DNA from: an uncultured Lachnospiraceae bacterium
GTDB taxonomy: Bacteria > Bacillota > Clostridia > Lachnospirales > Lachnospiraceae
Assembly: GCA_947591155.1 (NCBI GenBank)
Contig: CANQDA010000027.1
Span: 1 to 45,535, forward strand
Reading direction: 5' to 3'
Length of the DNA stretch: 45,535 nt
The notes under the pieces were generated by a model that made no database searches, had not been told where the DNA came from, and worked only from the letters and a program-made list of their open reading frames with translations. A program made the translations under genes and the position numbers. Every line of letters starts with the position of its first letter. The stretch's first letter is position 1. Positions 32,568 through 41,189 of the stretch are shown piece by piece.

Positions 32568-35233
32568 AAAGGGAGTTCATTCTCCGGATGAAGTATTCTT
32601 TGTAATTCTTCGTCTGACGGCGCAAAACTGAGATGTTCGTCATATGCGAATTTTGCAAATGCCTCCACTATACCATTCTGCGCATATATGTTATGCGGAT
32701 TTTTGTTCTGGAGCCGAGGATCTTGATTAAAAAGGTCATGCTTAACAAAGATATAGCCATGAGTATCTTTAATGCGTTCAGATGACTCTATAATCTCTTC
32801 GGCCACAAGGTAATACTTTTTTTGCTCGACTGGAAGAGCGTCATACTCATCCTTTGTAATAAGCGGATTTGTATTATCTCCAAGGATCGGCTGTTCCTTA
32901 TACAATCTTTGCGCTGCAGCATCCAATTTAAAGAAATCAGCCATTGAGATTTCAGGTTTTGCAGTAGGATTAGCCTTCTTATTCCTGAGGGCAAAGCAGA
33001 CATTTTTGCGAATCCATTTTCTATGAGAATCCAAATCACCATATTCGTCAATAAATAGATCTTTGATAAAACGGGTTTCTCCATCTGAATTTGTGTGTTC
33101 TGTTATGGTATATCCATTCTTGTCTTTTACCCAGTAATCTGATTTTTTCTTGGCTTTATTATATTCTTCATTTGACACAAGTTTAAAATCTGATTTACGA
33201 GTATAGGTTCTCTCTGAAAAGTAGCTATAGCTCGTCCACTTAACATAATTTTCCGTCACATATATTTTTTCACCGGAATTATCTTTACTCGCCTCCTGCA
33301 TTGTTGCAAAGAAAATGTTGTAATCATCGTCAACTGGTTTCGGGCAAATGTTAGGATAACCACAGCTGTCATCCGTCCATTTTTGTACAAGAAGCACGCT
33401 TGTCTTTGTACCAGTATGAGGCTTAAAGACATTTCCGTGGAGACCGACTACGGCAAGAAGCCTGCATTTATCTAATATGGCTTTCCTAATGTATTGGAGG
33501 CTTGAATTGTTGAATATTCCCTGAGGCAGCACTATCGCCATACGTCCCCCTGGTTTCAGGAAAAGCAGATTTCTTTCCAAAAAGAGGATTGCTTTGTTCG
33601 CTTTTGCCTGTTGAACACCATTGGCATTTTTACTGAATTCGTATTCTGCAAGTTGTTCGCGGTTATCCAGATCCCCAGAAAAGGGCGGATTCGCCATTAC
33701 TATATCAAAATCATATGCTTTATAAGACGGAGCAGTGTCCTTAGTCTGGATCTTTTTTAATTTCTGGAAACCCTCATTATATTTTGCAGTCCATTCGGGA
33801 TTATGAACGTATTCGTCATCCCAGCGCAAAAAGTCAAGCGTGTTGAGCTCAATAATATTTGTATGACCATCTCCGGCTATGATATTGAGCATTCTTCCTA
33901 CGCGCACACTCGGTTCGCTGAAATCTATGCCGAAGACATTGTCACGGACATAATCTTGTTCGGCCTGGCTGCGCTTTGCAGTTGTAAAAAAATTATGCGT
34001 GGATGAATTAAGCTTTTCCCAAACGTGGAAAATTGTATGCATAGGAAAGCCACAGCTACCAGCAGCAGTATCTATCATTTTTTCCTCGGAAGTCGGGTTC
34101 AGCATTTTGACACACATATCAATCACGTAACGAGGCGTAAAAAACTGGCTCATTTCCTTCTTCTGATTAAGATTGATTAAATGTTCAAATGCGTCATCAA
34201 CAACTTCGAGATTTGAGTTAAACAGCTTTACAGACTGAAGTTCATTTACACATGACTTAACAGTTAATTTTTTCATGTTAAGCCTTGAATCATCAGGAAA
34301 TACGCCTGGCCATTTATTTTTTGCAGACTTAAATAAGCCCTCGATCCTCTTGAAAATATCGTCAAGAGATTCTCCCTCTCTGGCGCGAAAACCAAGTGCT
34401 CGAAAACCGCTGTCATCTATATCAGCAAGTTTCTTGCCAGCGTATTTAATCTGATTAGAAATTTCATCCGCATCGTCGCTGGACATTTTTTCATCATAAA
34501 GCTTAGTGAAAATGAGCTTGAAAATTTCCTCAAACTCTTTATCGCTGGATTCATTTGCGGCAAATCTCTGCTCAACATTAAGGATTATGTCTTTCAGCGT
34601 TTCTGTTTCAAGACGATCCTCTTGCATAAGCTGCTTCAACGTAAACCGGCGACTTTCGAGCCATTCATCGAGATCCTCTCCATAACTAGGAAATTTATTT
34701 ATTGAAAGTGCGTTTTTATAATCATCTTTCTTCGAATAAAATTTGCAGAGATTAGCACCATTAGCAATTACGCCTACTTCGGAATGTTTATTCGAACAAT
34801 ATGAATTCATCTGCTCGTATGGCGTTGTCGATTCCGTACCATAATGAGCATTCTCGTCTTTTACTTCCGGTCGCTTTACCTCTATAACAAATGTGAATTT
34901 CTTCTTTGTCTTGTCGGAATAAATAGCTATATCGATGCGCTTATCGTCAATATATGATTTTCCGGCAAACATAGCAGGAACCTCAAATTCAAGAAGCTCT
35001 TTCGGATATTTGTATTTTTCAATCAGACGGTGAGCATAAAGCTGACGAACCACCTCTTCTGGCTTCAACTCAAAGTAGTCTCCGTCAGTGTTCATACCCC
35101 GAACAACACATTCTACTCCCGGCTTACCATCTTTACGTGTATATATGCGTTTATTAAGCCAATCTTGCTCCTTCGCTGTGAACTGTGTTAAGTCGCGAAG
35201 TTCCTCTGGCTTCAAAATGTCCTTAATTTCCAT
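32564..35233 (-). CDS. fused restriction nuclease / N6-adenine DNA methylase (RM subunit)
   Basis: Single polypeptide that probably both cuts and methylates DNA with the S subunit, as in BcgI-like (type IIG/IIB) systems. The 889-residue protein has an N-terminal HsdR_N-like PD-(D/E)xK nuclease (about 60-170; D101, E118 and K120 in RIDIAIY and FVIEVKRPE). A helical linker follows, then an HsdM-like methylase (about 345-660) with SQFFTPRYV, the SAM motif DTAAGSCGF (388-396) and catalytic NPPF (515-518). An extra C-terminal region (about 680-889) was not recognised. No helicase motor domain and no separate HsdR gene are present, so it is not a standard type I system. GGAGGAT precedes ATG 35233. 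The AT-rich composition suggests horizontal acquisition. Confidence 0.88.
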   Translation of the reverse strand: MEIKDILKPEELRDLTQFTAKEQDWLNKRIYTRKDGKPGVECVVRGMNTDGDYFELKPEEVVRQLYAHRLIEKYKYPKELLEFEVPAMFAGKSYIDDKRIDIAIYSDKTKKKFTFVIEVKRPEVKDENAHYGTESTTPYEQMNSYCSNKHSEVGVIANGANLCKFYSKKDDYKNALSINKFPSYGEDLDEWLESRRFTLKQLMQEDRLETETLKDIILNVEQRFAANESSDKEFEEIFKLIFTKLYDEKMSSDDADEISNQIKYAGKKLADIDDSGFRALGFRAREGESLDDIFKRIEGLFKSAKNKWPGVFPDDSRLNMKKLTVKSCVNELQSVKLFNSNLEVVDDAFEHLINLNQKKEMSQFFTPRYVIDMCVKMLNPTSEEKMIDTAAGSCGFPMHTIFHVWEKLNSSTHNFFTTAKRSQAEQDYVRDNVFGIDFSEPSVRVGRMLNIIAGDGHTNIIELNTLDFLRWDDEYVHNPEWTAKYNEGFQKLKKIQTKDTAPSYKAYDFDIVMANPPFSGDLDNREQLAEYEFSKNANGVQQAKANKAILFLERNLLFLKPGGRMAIVLPQGIFNNSSLQYIRKAILDKCRLLAVVGLHGNVFKPHTGTKTSVLLVQKWTDDSCGYPNICPKPVDDDYNIFFATMQEASKDNSGEKIYVTENYVKWTSYSYFSERTYTRKSDFKLVSNEEYNKAKKKSDYWVKDKNGYTITEHTNSDGETRFIKDLFIDEYGDLDSHRKWIRKNVCFALRNKKANPTAKPEISMADFFKLDAAAQRLYKEQPILGDNTNPLITKDEYDALPVEQKKYYLVAEEIIESSERIKDTHGYIFVKHDLFNQDPRLQNKNPHNIYAQNGIVEAFAKFAYDEHLSFAPSDEELQRILHPENELPF

Positions 35234-35361
35234 CAGTTAATCCTCCACATTTGTTTCTTTGAAGCTCTGCAGCCGTCATATTTCTGTCTATCAGCGTATG
35301 GAATCATTTTTTGTAGCTTACAGCCGCAGTACGCCTCCTCTTCGTCAGAGTGTACTGTAAT

Positions 35362-35390
35362 AACATATCAAGAAAATGTGAATTTTTCAA
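35362..35390 (-). promoter_or_regulatory. promoter of the restriction-modification pair
   Basis: On the minus strand, TTGAAA (35385-35390) and TATGTT (35362-35367) are 17 bp apart, giving a start near 35355 and a leader of about 120 nt before the RM gene. No further regulatory protein (C protein) gene is seen in the leader. Confidence 0.5.
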
Positions 35391-35591
35391 GTAACTGTGG
35401 AAAAGTCAACTTCCTAACGCAGAGCACTTATATCACTGCATTCTTGCTCTTGTAATACGCCCTTGTCTTTCTATTATTACGTTCTGCCTTGCAATTCGGA
35501 TTGCCACAGTAGCGTTGCCGACTGGAATGACGAGCAAAATACTCGTCCCACTCTGTATCGGGGAATCTGTACCGTCTCGGTCCAAGAAAGA
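35391..35591. other. intergenic stretch with no supported gene
   Basis: Between the RM promoter and the metI terminator no supported gene is seen. A minus-strand frame (35428-35616) encodes about 62 residues with a CGNPNC cysteine pair and a basic tail. Its only ATG lies in the loop of the terminator and has no ribosome site, so it is at best a gene remnant marking the edge of the AT-rich island. Confidence 0.4.
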
Positions 35592-35639
35592 CGAAAAAAT
35601 CGGCATAGCCGCACATTTCACGACTATGCCAATTTTTTC
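35592..35639 (-). terminator. intrinsic terminator of the Cys/Met transporter operon
   Basis: A 15-bp inverted repeat with one mismatch (core GGCATAG at 35602-35608, CTATGCC at 35624-35630) is flanked by T runs on both strands. On the minus strand it lies about 55 bp after the metI stop and ends GATTTTTTCG. It can work in both directions. Confidence 0.88.
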
Positions 35640-35694
35640 AAGAATTGCAAAAGCCCGAAGTTGTGCCCTTCCTTTCTGCAGGGCGCCTATCCCT

Positions 35695-36390
35695 TCATTT
35701 CACCGCGGAACCTCCGCTGTACCTCTTATCCGTCTTGTGCGCGATCCATGTTCCGACCTCCTGAATGACCTGAACGATGATCACCGTAAGGATGACGCAG
35801 CACCAGGTGACGTCGGGATTGAAGCGCTGGTGGCCATAGCTGATGGCGATCTGGCCCAGTCCAGTGCCGCCTATGGTCGACGCCATCGCGGAATATCCCA
35901 AAATCGTCACCATCGAGATCACCGACCCGACGATCAGAGAGGGCTTCGCCTCCGGAAGAAGCACTTTCCACACAAGCTGAAAGTTGTTCGCTCCCATCGA
36001 CTGCGCCGCTTCGATCACGCCCGCGTTCACTTCCTTCAGAGAGCTTTCCACCATCCGCGCGACATAAGGGGAAGCGGCGATCACAAGCATCACGATCATC
36101 GCCCTGTTCCCCAGACTTACCCCGACGATCAGCTTCGCCACCGGCAGCATGGCGACCATCAGTATGATGAACGGTATGCTGCGGAAAAAATTGACGAACA
36201 GGCCCAGGATACGGTTTACCCAGCGCAGCGGATAGATTCCTTCCGCGTCTGTGATATGCAGGATCACGCCCAGAGGAAGTCCGATCACATAGGCGATCAT
36301 GGAAGAGAGCACCGTCATATAGATGGTCTCCCAGATTCCCATCTGAATGATCCCGTTTTCCCAAAGCTTCACAAGCATTTCAGAAAACAT
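35695..36390 (-). CDS. metI: methionine ABC transporter permease
   Basis: Membrane subunit of the MetNI methionine importer. The 231-residue protein has five hydrophobic helices and the family motifs FFRSIPFIILMVAMLP and EAAQSMGANNFQLVWKVLLPEA (the ATPase-contact loop, quoted here in parts), followed by GYSAMASTIGGTGLGQIA. Length is close to the usual 217. It starts 3 bp after the metN stop and is the last gene of the operon before a clear terminator. No separate metQ follows; the binding function appears to be supplied by the fused protein upstream. Confidence 0.95.
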   Translation of the reverse strand: MFSEMLVKLWENGIIQMGIWETIYMTVLSSMIAYVIGLPLGVILHITDAEGIYPLRWVNRILGLFVNFFRSIPFIILMVAMLPVAKLIVGVSLGNRAMIVMLVIAASPYVARMVESSLKEVNAGVIEAAQSMGANNFQLVWKVLLPEAKPSLIVGSVISMVTILGYSAMASTIGGTGLGQIAISYGHQRFNPDVTWCCVILTVIIVQVIQEVGTWIAHKTDKRYSGGSAVK

Positions 36391-36393
36391 CAG

Positions 36394-37182
36394 CTACACC
36401 TCCTCCTGCTGCTCTGTGGAACTGTTCTTCTGCCACGAAGCCCCGATCCGCTCGGGCAGTATCAGCTCCCTCGCTATTTTCGAGCGCGGATTTGTGAAGA
36501 CCTCGCTGACGCTGCCTTCCTCCGCGATCCTGCTCTGATCCAGCACCGCGACCCTGTCGCATATCTGGTAGATGACCTTCATCTCATGCGTGATCACGAT
36601 GATGGTCACGCCCAGCGTCTGGTTGATCTTTTTCAGCAGTTCCAGAATCGACCGGGTCGTGTTGGGGTCCAGCGCGGAGGTCGCCTCGTCGCAGAGCAGA
36701 TATTTGGGATTCGTCGCCAGAGCGCGGGCGATGGCTACGCGCTGCTTCTGCCCGCCGGAGAGCTGGGACGGAAAGGATTCCGCCCGGTCCGAAAGACCCA
36801 CAAGCTTCAAAAGCTCCATCGCCCTCTCCCTGGCCGCCGCGCGCTTTACCCCGGATACTTCCAGCGGGAAAGTGACATTGCGGAGCACAGAGCGCTGCTC
36901 CAACAGGTTGAAATCCTGAAAGATCATGCCGATCGATCTGCGCAGGCTCAACAGGCTTTTCCGGTCAAATTCGGTGATATCTTCCCCGTCTATGAAAACG
37001 TGCCCCGACGACGGTTTTTCCAGAAGATTGACGCAGCGCACCAGAGTGCTTTTTCCTGCTCCGGACAGCCCGATGATTCCGAATATCTCGCCGTCCTGCA
37101 CGGACAGGTTGATGTCCTCCAGGGCGACGATCTCTCTGTTCGCGGTTTTGTATGTTTTTCCGAGATGCCGAAGTTCGATCAT
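36394..37182 (-). CDS. metN: methionine ABC transporter ATPase lacking the NIL domain
   Basis: ATP-hydrolysing subunit of the methionine importer. From ATG 37182 (MIELRHLGKTY; site GGAAGAGG) it has 262 residues: Walker A GLSGAGKST, signature LSGGQKQR, Walker B YLLCDEATSALD and the switch ITHEM. The sequence, including DFNLLEQRSVLRNVTFPLE, is clearly MetN. Ordinary MetN proteins have about 340 residues with a C-terminal NIL (ACT-like) domain that binds cytoplasmic methionine and shuts off transport. Here only about 15 hydrophilic residues follow the ATPase core, so that inhibition is probably absent. It lies between the fused binding-protein gene and metI. Confidence 0.93.
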   Translation of the reverse strand: MIELRHLGKTYKTANREIVALEDINLSVQDGEIFGIIGLSGAGKSTLVRCVNLLEKPSSGHVFIDGEDITEFDRKSLLSLRRSIGMIFQDFNLLEQRSVLRNVTFPLEVSGVKRAAARERAMELLKLVGLSDRAESFPSQLSGGQKQRVAIARALATNPKYLLCDEATSALDPNTTRSILELLKKINQTLGVTIIVITHEMKVIYQICDRVAVLDQSRIAEEGSVSEVFTNPRSKIARELILPERIGASWQKNSSTEQQEEV

Positions 37183-37240
37183 ACGTCCTCTTCCTTTCAG
37201 CTCCGGAGACATAGGCCTCCCGGAGATTCACGTTTTCGCT

Positions 37241-38890
37241 TTACTGAATCGCCACGATCCCGGCGCCGGTCTGCTCGTTGTACTGCTCTACCACACCGTC
37301 CTGGAGCGCTTTCACCAGAGCCTGAATGGCAGGATCGTTCTCATCCCCGTTGCGGACCGCAACGATATTGGCGTAAGTCTGCGCAGCATCGCCGGAGGCG
37401 TCCTCGATCGCCAGGGCGTCCGAGGTTTTGAATCCCGCACCGAGCGCGTAATTGTAGTTGATCACGGCGATCGTGCCGTCGTCGCTGTTCTGCAGCAGGG
37501 ACGGGATTGTGTCGGCCTGTGCGGCCAGGATCTCATATCCGTTGTCGTTCACGATATCCAGGACCGTGACGCCGGACTCCACGGACGCATCCTCCGGCAG
37601 TTCCACCAGTCCCTCCTGTGCGAGAAGAAGCAGGGCTCTGGTCTGATTGGAATCGTCATCCGGGACAATGATCGTCGCGCCTTCTGCCAGATCCTTCAGA
37701 TCGGTCACGCTGGAGCTGTAGATCCCGAAAGGCTCATAGTGGATCGATCCGGCAGAGACCAGATCCGTTCCGTTCGATTCGTTGAAGCTGTTCAGATAAG
37801 GCGTGTGCTGAAAATAGTTTGCGTCCAAGGTGCCATCCTGCAGCGCGGTGTTGGGAAGCACATAGTCGTCGTAGATCACGATATCAAGATCGATCCCCTG
37901 CTCGGCGAGCACCGGCTTCACCAGCTCGAGAAGCTCCGCGTGCGGCGTCGAGCTCGCGCCCACGGTAAGCGTAACCCGCTCCGATGCATCGGCGCTGTCC
38001 GCTGCCTCACTGCCGTCCTCCGCCTCTGCGTTCTCCGCCACCTCGCTGCCGTCAGAGGGCTCCCCGCCCTCCACCACAAGGCTCTCCTCATAATCAAGAC
38101 CGTAGGTGTCCGCAAGCGTTTCCTCATAATCCTTATGGAAGAAGTTTTCCGACGCAAGGGACTTGATCTCATCGTTGATCCAGTTCAGCAGAGATTCATT
38201 CCCCTTTGACACGGCCGGGGCAATGGTGTCCTGGCTGCCCAGAGACGGAATGCCCACCGTGTAACCCGGATTCTGGAGCGCATAGGCGATCACCTCCGTG
38301 TTATCGTTCGCCCACGCGGCTGCGTTTCCGTTCTCGAGCGCGTTTTTGGCGTTTGCGTAGGTGTCATATTTCTGAAGCTTGATCTCCGGATTGTTCTCGA
38401 TCAGATAGGTCTCAGCGGTCGTTCCCGAGATCACGATGACTTCATCGTCGTCTTCGAGCTGAGAAAGGTCCGTGATCACCCGGCTGTCCGGAGATACCAC
38501 GCCAAGCGCGACATTCATGTACGGCAGGGCGAAATCCACCTTCTCAGCGCGCTCGTCGGTCACGGTGAAGTTCGCGAGAATGATATCCACCTTGCCGGTC
38601 TCCAGATACTCTACCCGGTTGGCCGCCTCTGTGGACACATAGTTGACCTCCACGCCGAGGTCCTCCCCGATGCGCTGTGCGAAGTACACGTCGTAGCCCT
38701 GATATTCCCCGTTTTCATCTACGTATCCGAACGGATTTTTGTCGGAGAAGACGCCGATATTGATCGTCCCGCTCTCCTTGATCTCATCGAGGGTGCGGTA
38801 GACGGCGGATGAGTCATCCGCGAATGCAGTCAGTGAAAATGTCAGTACAAAGGTGAATAGTAACGCAAAAACATATTTTAACTTTTTCAT
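37241..38890 (-). CDS. double substrate-binding protein: cysteine-type SBP_bac_3 fused to MetQ
   Basis: Exported receptor with two different ligand-binding modules. ATG 38890 has GGGAGGA upstream; the product has 549 residues. A signal peptide (1-24) ends in AFA and there is no lipobox cysteine. Domain one (about 40-267) is of the polar-amino-acid type, closest in motif to cysteine/cystine receptors (IGVFSDKNPFGYVDENGEYQ, EAANRVEYLETGKVDIILAN, ALPYMNVALGVVS). An acidic Ser/Ala/Glu linker spans about 271-304. Domain two (about 305-549) is a MetQ/NlpA domain (TVGASSTPHAELLELVKP, ANYFQHTPYL, ADTIPSLLQ). The gene lies exactly between a polar-amino-acid ATPase gene and metN, and no other binding-protein gene is in the operon. 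I infer that it serves both transporters. Confidence 0.93.
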   Translation of the reverse strand: MKKLKYVFALLFTFVLTFSLTAFADDSSAVYRTLDEIKESGTINIGVFSDKNPFGYVDENGEYQGYDVYFAQRIGEDLGVEVNYVSTEAANRVEYLETGKVDIILANFTVTDERAEKVDFALPYMNVALGVVSPDSRVITDLSQLEDDDEVIVISGTTAETYLIENNPEIKLQKYDTYANAKNALENGNAAAWANDNTEVIAYALQNPGYTVGIPSLGSQDTIAPAVSKGNESLLNWINDEIKSLASENFFHKDYEETLADTYGLDYEESLVVEGGEPSDGSEVAENAEAEDGSEAADSADASERVTLTVGASSTPHAELLELVKPVLAEQGIDLDIVIYDDYVLPNTALQDGTLDANYFQHTPYLNSFNESNGTDLVSAGSIHYEPFGIYSSSVTDLKDLAEGATIIVPDDDSNQTRALLLLAQEGLVELPEDASVESGVTVLDIVNDNGYEILAAQADTIPSLLQNSDDGTIAVINYNYALGAGFKTSDALAIEDASGDAAQTYANIVAVRNGDENDPAIQALVKALQDGVVEQYNEQTGAGIVAIQ

Positions 38891-38918
38891 AATAATTTCC
38901 TCCCTGGGACTTCTCCCA

Positions 38919-39701
38919 TCATATTGTTTTCGGTTGGCGAGCTTTGCGCTCAAAGGTAAATGTGTTCAAAAATTTTTTCGCGCGCTCTGTTTTGGGATGA
39001 TCAAAAAATTCTTCCGGCGTCCCTTCCTCGCAGATCCTTCCATCGTCAAGGAAGACCACCCAGTCCGCGATCGCTCTCGCAAACTGCATTTCATGCGTCA
39101 CGACAAGCATTGTCTTTCCCTGGTTTGCCAGATCGAGGATCACCTCCAGAACTTCCCGGACCATTTCCGGATCGAGCGCGGCTGTCACTTCGTCAAACAA
39201 AAGGATATCGGGATGCATACACAGTGCCCGGACGATTGCCGTGCGCTGTTTCTGCCCTCCGGAGAGCTGCCTCGGAAAGCTGTCGGCCTTCGTTTCCAGT
39301 CCCACTCTTTTCAGCAGGGCCAGCGCTTCCTCGCGGACTTCGTTCTTCTTTCGCCCCTGCGCCTTCACAGGCGCCAGCATGATATTGTCGAGCACGGTCA
39401 TATGCGGAAAAAGCTCATAATTCTGAAAGACCATCCCGATCTTCTGCCGTATCTCCGGCAGGTTTTTGCTTCCCTTCAGGACAGGCTCTCCATGCAGCCT
39501 CACTTCTCCGCCCTGATTGCCCTCCAGGGCGTTGATACATCGCAGCAGCGTGCTCTTTCCGCATCCGCTCGGCCCCACGATCACGATGACTTCGCCCTCC
39601 CGTACAGTGAGGCTCAGATCTTCGATCACTGTGTTTTGGCCGTAGGCCTTATGCAGATGTGAGATTTCCAAAACATTCCCCGGCACGGGTCTCACCCCCA
39701 T
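38919..39701 (-). CDS. polar-amino-acid (cysteine-type) ABC transporter ATPase
   Basis: Energy subunit for the two adjacent permeases. From ATG 39701 it has 260 residues: Walker [11 protein letters not shown]-loop [14 protein letters not shown], signature LSGGQKQR, Walker [12 protein letters not shown] and switch VTHEM. This is the GlnQ/HisP/TcyC group. A GTG at 39686 with a better-placed GGGGGTGA is an alternative start. The open frame continues to 40064 but that part is the shadow of the overlapping permease gene. It overlaps the permease end by about 10 bp and is followed after 28 bp by the fused binding-protein gene. Confidence 0.93.
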   Translation of the reverse strand: MGVRPVPGNVLEISHLHKAYGQNTVIEDLSLTVREGEVIVIVGPSGCGKSTLLRCINALEGNQGGEVRLHGEPVLKGSKNLPEIRQKIGMVFQNYELFPHMTVLDNIMLAPVKAQGRKKNEVREEALALLKRVGLETKADSFPRQLSGGQKQRTAIVRALCMHPDILLFDEVTAALDPEMVREVLEVILDLANQGKTMLVVTHEMQFARAIADWVVFLDDGRICEEGTPEEFFDHPKTERAKKFLNTFTFERKARQPKTI

Positions 39702-40366
39702 CTCTTTTCCAGTTTTCCCGCCAGCACGCTGATCGGCCAGCATACGAGAAAGTACAGGACAAACACGGTCAGATATACGCCGAACGCCGCGTTCGGGCTG
39801 TTCATGCGGTTCGCCTCGATGATCTGCTGCGCCACCTTCAGGATCTCGACCACGCCGATCATCAGCACCAGGCTGGTCGTTTTGATCATCCTTGTGATGA
39901 GATTGATCGACAGCGGGATCAGCCTCCGCACCGCCTGCGGCAGTACCACATACAGATATACCTGCGTCTTGCGCAGCCCCAGCGCTTCGGCGCTTTCGTA
40001 CTGATGTCCCGGAATACTGCTCAGAGCTCCTCTCACAAGGTCGCTCATCTCCGCCGTACCCCACAATGAAAACACGATCACGGACGCCGTCTCTCCCGAC
40101 AGATCCCAGCCAAAGGATCTGGTCGTCCCGAAATAGACGAGGAATAAAAGAACCAGCTGCGGCATGATGCGTATGACTTCCAGGTACAGTCTCATGAACG
40201 CTTTCAGGATCAAGTTCTCTCTCTGTCTCAGCACACCCAGTACCGTGCCGAGCACGACGCTGATCAGGATCGAGATCACGCTGATCCGAAGGGCAATCCC
40301 CAGTCCGCCCAGAAGCCTTGCGAAATTCTTCCCCTTGAGCAGGACGTCAAGTCCCAAATCCGGCAT
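39692..40366 (-). CDS. amino-acid ABC transporter permease (HisM/GlnP family), second
   Basis: Membrane subunit of the cysteine-type importer. The 224-residue protein has about five helices, with [19 protein letters not shown] and the contact loop [24 protein letters not shown] (quoted length trimmed) characteristic of polar-amino-acid permeases. ATG 40366 is preceded by AGGAGG and overlaps the end of the first permease by 20 bp. The two permeases are different proteins, so the channel is a heterodimer. Confidence 0.92.
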   Translation of the reverse strand: MPDLGLDVLLKGKNFARLLGGLGIALRISVISILISVVLGTVLGVLRQRENLILKAFMRLYLEVIRIMPQLVLLFLVYFGTTRSFGWDLSGETASVIVFSLWGTAEMSDLVRGALSSIPGHQYESAEALGLRKTQVYLYVVLPQAVRRLIPLSINLITRMIKTTSLVLMIGVVEILKVAQQIIEANRMNSPNAAFGVYLTVFVLYFLVCWPISVLAGKLEKRWG

Positions 40367-41006
40367 AGCGCAGCCTCCTTTCCAGTACGCTGCCCAGCAG
40401 AGAGACAGGCAGCAAGATCAGGAGGTAGAATACGACCAGCAGAGCAAGGCTCTCCGTCGTATTGTAGTACAGGCCGATCAGATCCTTCGCGGTAAACATC
40501 AGGTCCATCAGGCTGATCGCCGAAAAAACGCTGGTCTCCTTCAACAGAAAGATCTCATTCGCGACAAAAGCAGGAGCGCTGATCGCGAAAGCCTGCGGAA
40601 GGATCACGTAGCGGACCGTCTGCATCCTGCTGAGCCCGAGGCTGTAAGCACTCTCTTCCTGGGCCGCGCCGACCGCTTCCACTCCGCTTCGAAAAGCCTC
40701 TGCCATGTAGCTTCCTCCCAGAAACGCAAGTCCCGCCACACCGCAGGCCTGCGCATCCGTACGGATTCCTATTTTGGGAAGACCGTAATAGATGAAAAAA
40801 AGCTGTATCAGCAGCGGCGTGTTCCTGCTCAGTTCAATGTATACCGCGACCACCCTTCGCAAAACGGGAATCCTGCAGTATACGATGACCTCGCAGAGCA
40901 ATCCCAAAAGTATGGCGACAAGAATTCCCGCAAAACCGATCTTCACGGTAAGCACTGCCGCTTCCCGGTACAGAGGAATGTTTGTGCTGATAAATTCCCA
41001 GTCCAT
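40347..41006 (-). CDS. amino-acid ABC transporter permease (HisQ/GlnP family), first
   Basis: First structural gene of the Cys/Met transporter operon. The start chosen is ATG 41006 (MDWEFISTN), preceded by GGAAGGGG; the frame is open to 41105, but that extension would run through the leader terminator. The 219-residue protein has the family motifs YIELSRNTPLLIQLFFIYYG, GSYMAEAFRSGVEAV and YVILPQAFAISAPAFVANE. It follows a leader with a small ORF and an intrinsic terminator at 41055-41085, so its expression is probably decided by readthrough. Confidence 0.93.
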   Translation of the reverse strand: MDWEFISTNIPLYREAAVLTVKIGFAGILVAILLGLLCEVIVYCRIPVLRRVVAVYIELSRNTPLLIQLFFIYYGLPKIGIRTDAQACGVAGLAFLGGSYMAEAFRSGVEAVGAAQEESAYSLGLSRMQTVRYVILPQAFAISAPAFVANEIFLLKETSVFSAISLMDLMFTAKDLIGLYYNTTESLALLVVFYLLILLPVSLLGSVLERRLRYAGFGT

Positions 41007-41054
41007 GTCGGCGCCCCTTCCGTTTGATTTCGTATTGATGCCCGATTTTGCATG

Positions 41055-41085
41055 AAAAAACCGGGGGCTTCCTTTTCGCTCCCGG
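41055..41085 (-). terminator. leader terminator (attenuator) of the Cys/Met transporter operon
   Basis: On the minus strand, CCGGGAGC (41085-41078), a 9-nt loop and GCCCCCGG (41068-41061) form a stem with one A/C mismatch, followed by six T. It stands between the promoter at 41277-41305 and the first structural gene at 41006, so it would stop the operon unless overcome. Confidence 0.85.
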
Positions 41086-41189
41086 ACAAATGGCAAGATC
41101 GACACATTACAGCATACTGCTATGGTCTCATTCGATTGAGGCGCAGAAACGGATCACGGAACGCCCCAGCCATATGATATGTCCGGGAG
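41079..41189 (-). promoter_or_regulatory. antiterminator pairing between leader ORF and terminator
   Basis: Minus-strand RNA segment CUCCCGGACA (41189-41180, inside the leader ORF) is perfectly complementary over 10 nt to UGUCCGGGAG (41088-41079), which includes most of the terminator's 5' arm. Pairing of the two would prevent the terminator. The first segment lies 5 codons after the Cys-Cys codons, so a ribosome stalled there would leave it free. The pairing is seen; the mechanism is inferred. Confidence 0.7.

Noticed and set aside
35234..35340. Short frame ending as TGATG at the RM start, containing YCGC and DGC
   Set aside because: No usable start codon with a ribosome site apart from a late ATG; too short to support.
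35428..35616. Minus-strand frame with a CGNPNC pair and basic tail
   Set aside because: Its ATG lies in the metI terminator loop with no ribosome site; at most a remnant.
39702..40064. N-terminal extension of the amino-acid ABC ATPase
   Set aside because: It is the off-frame shadow of the overlapping permease gene and has no domain character.
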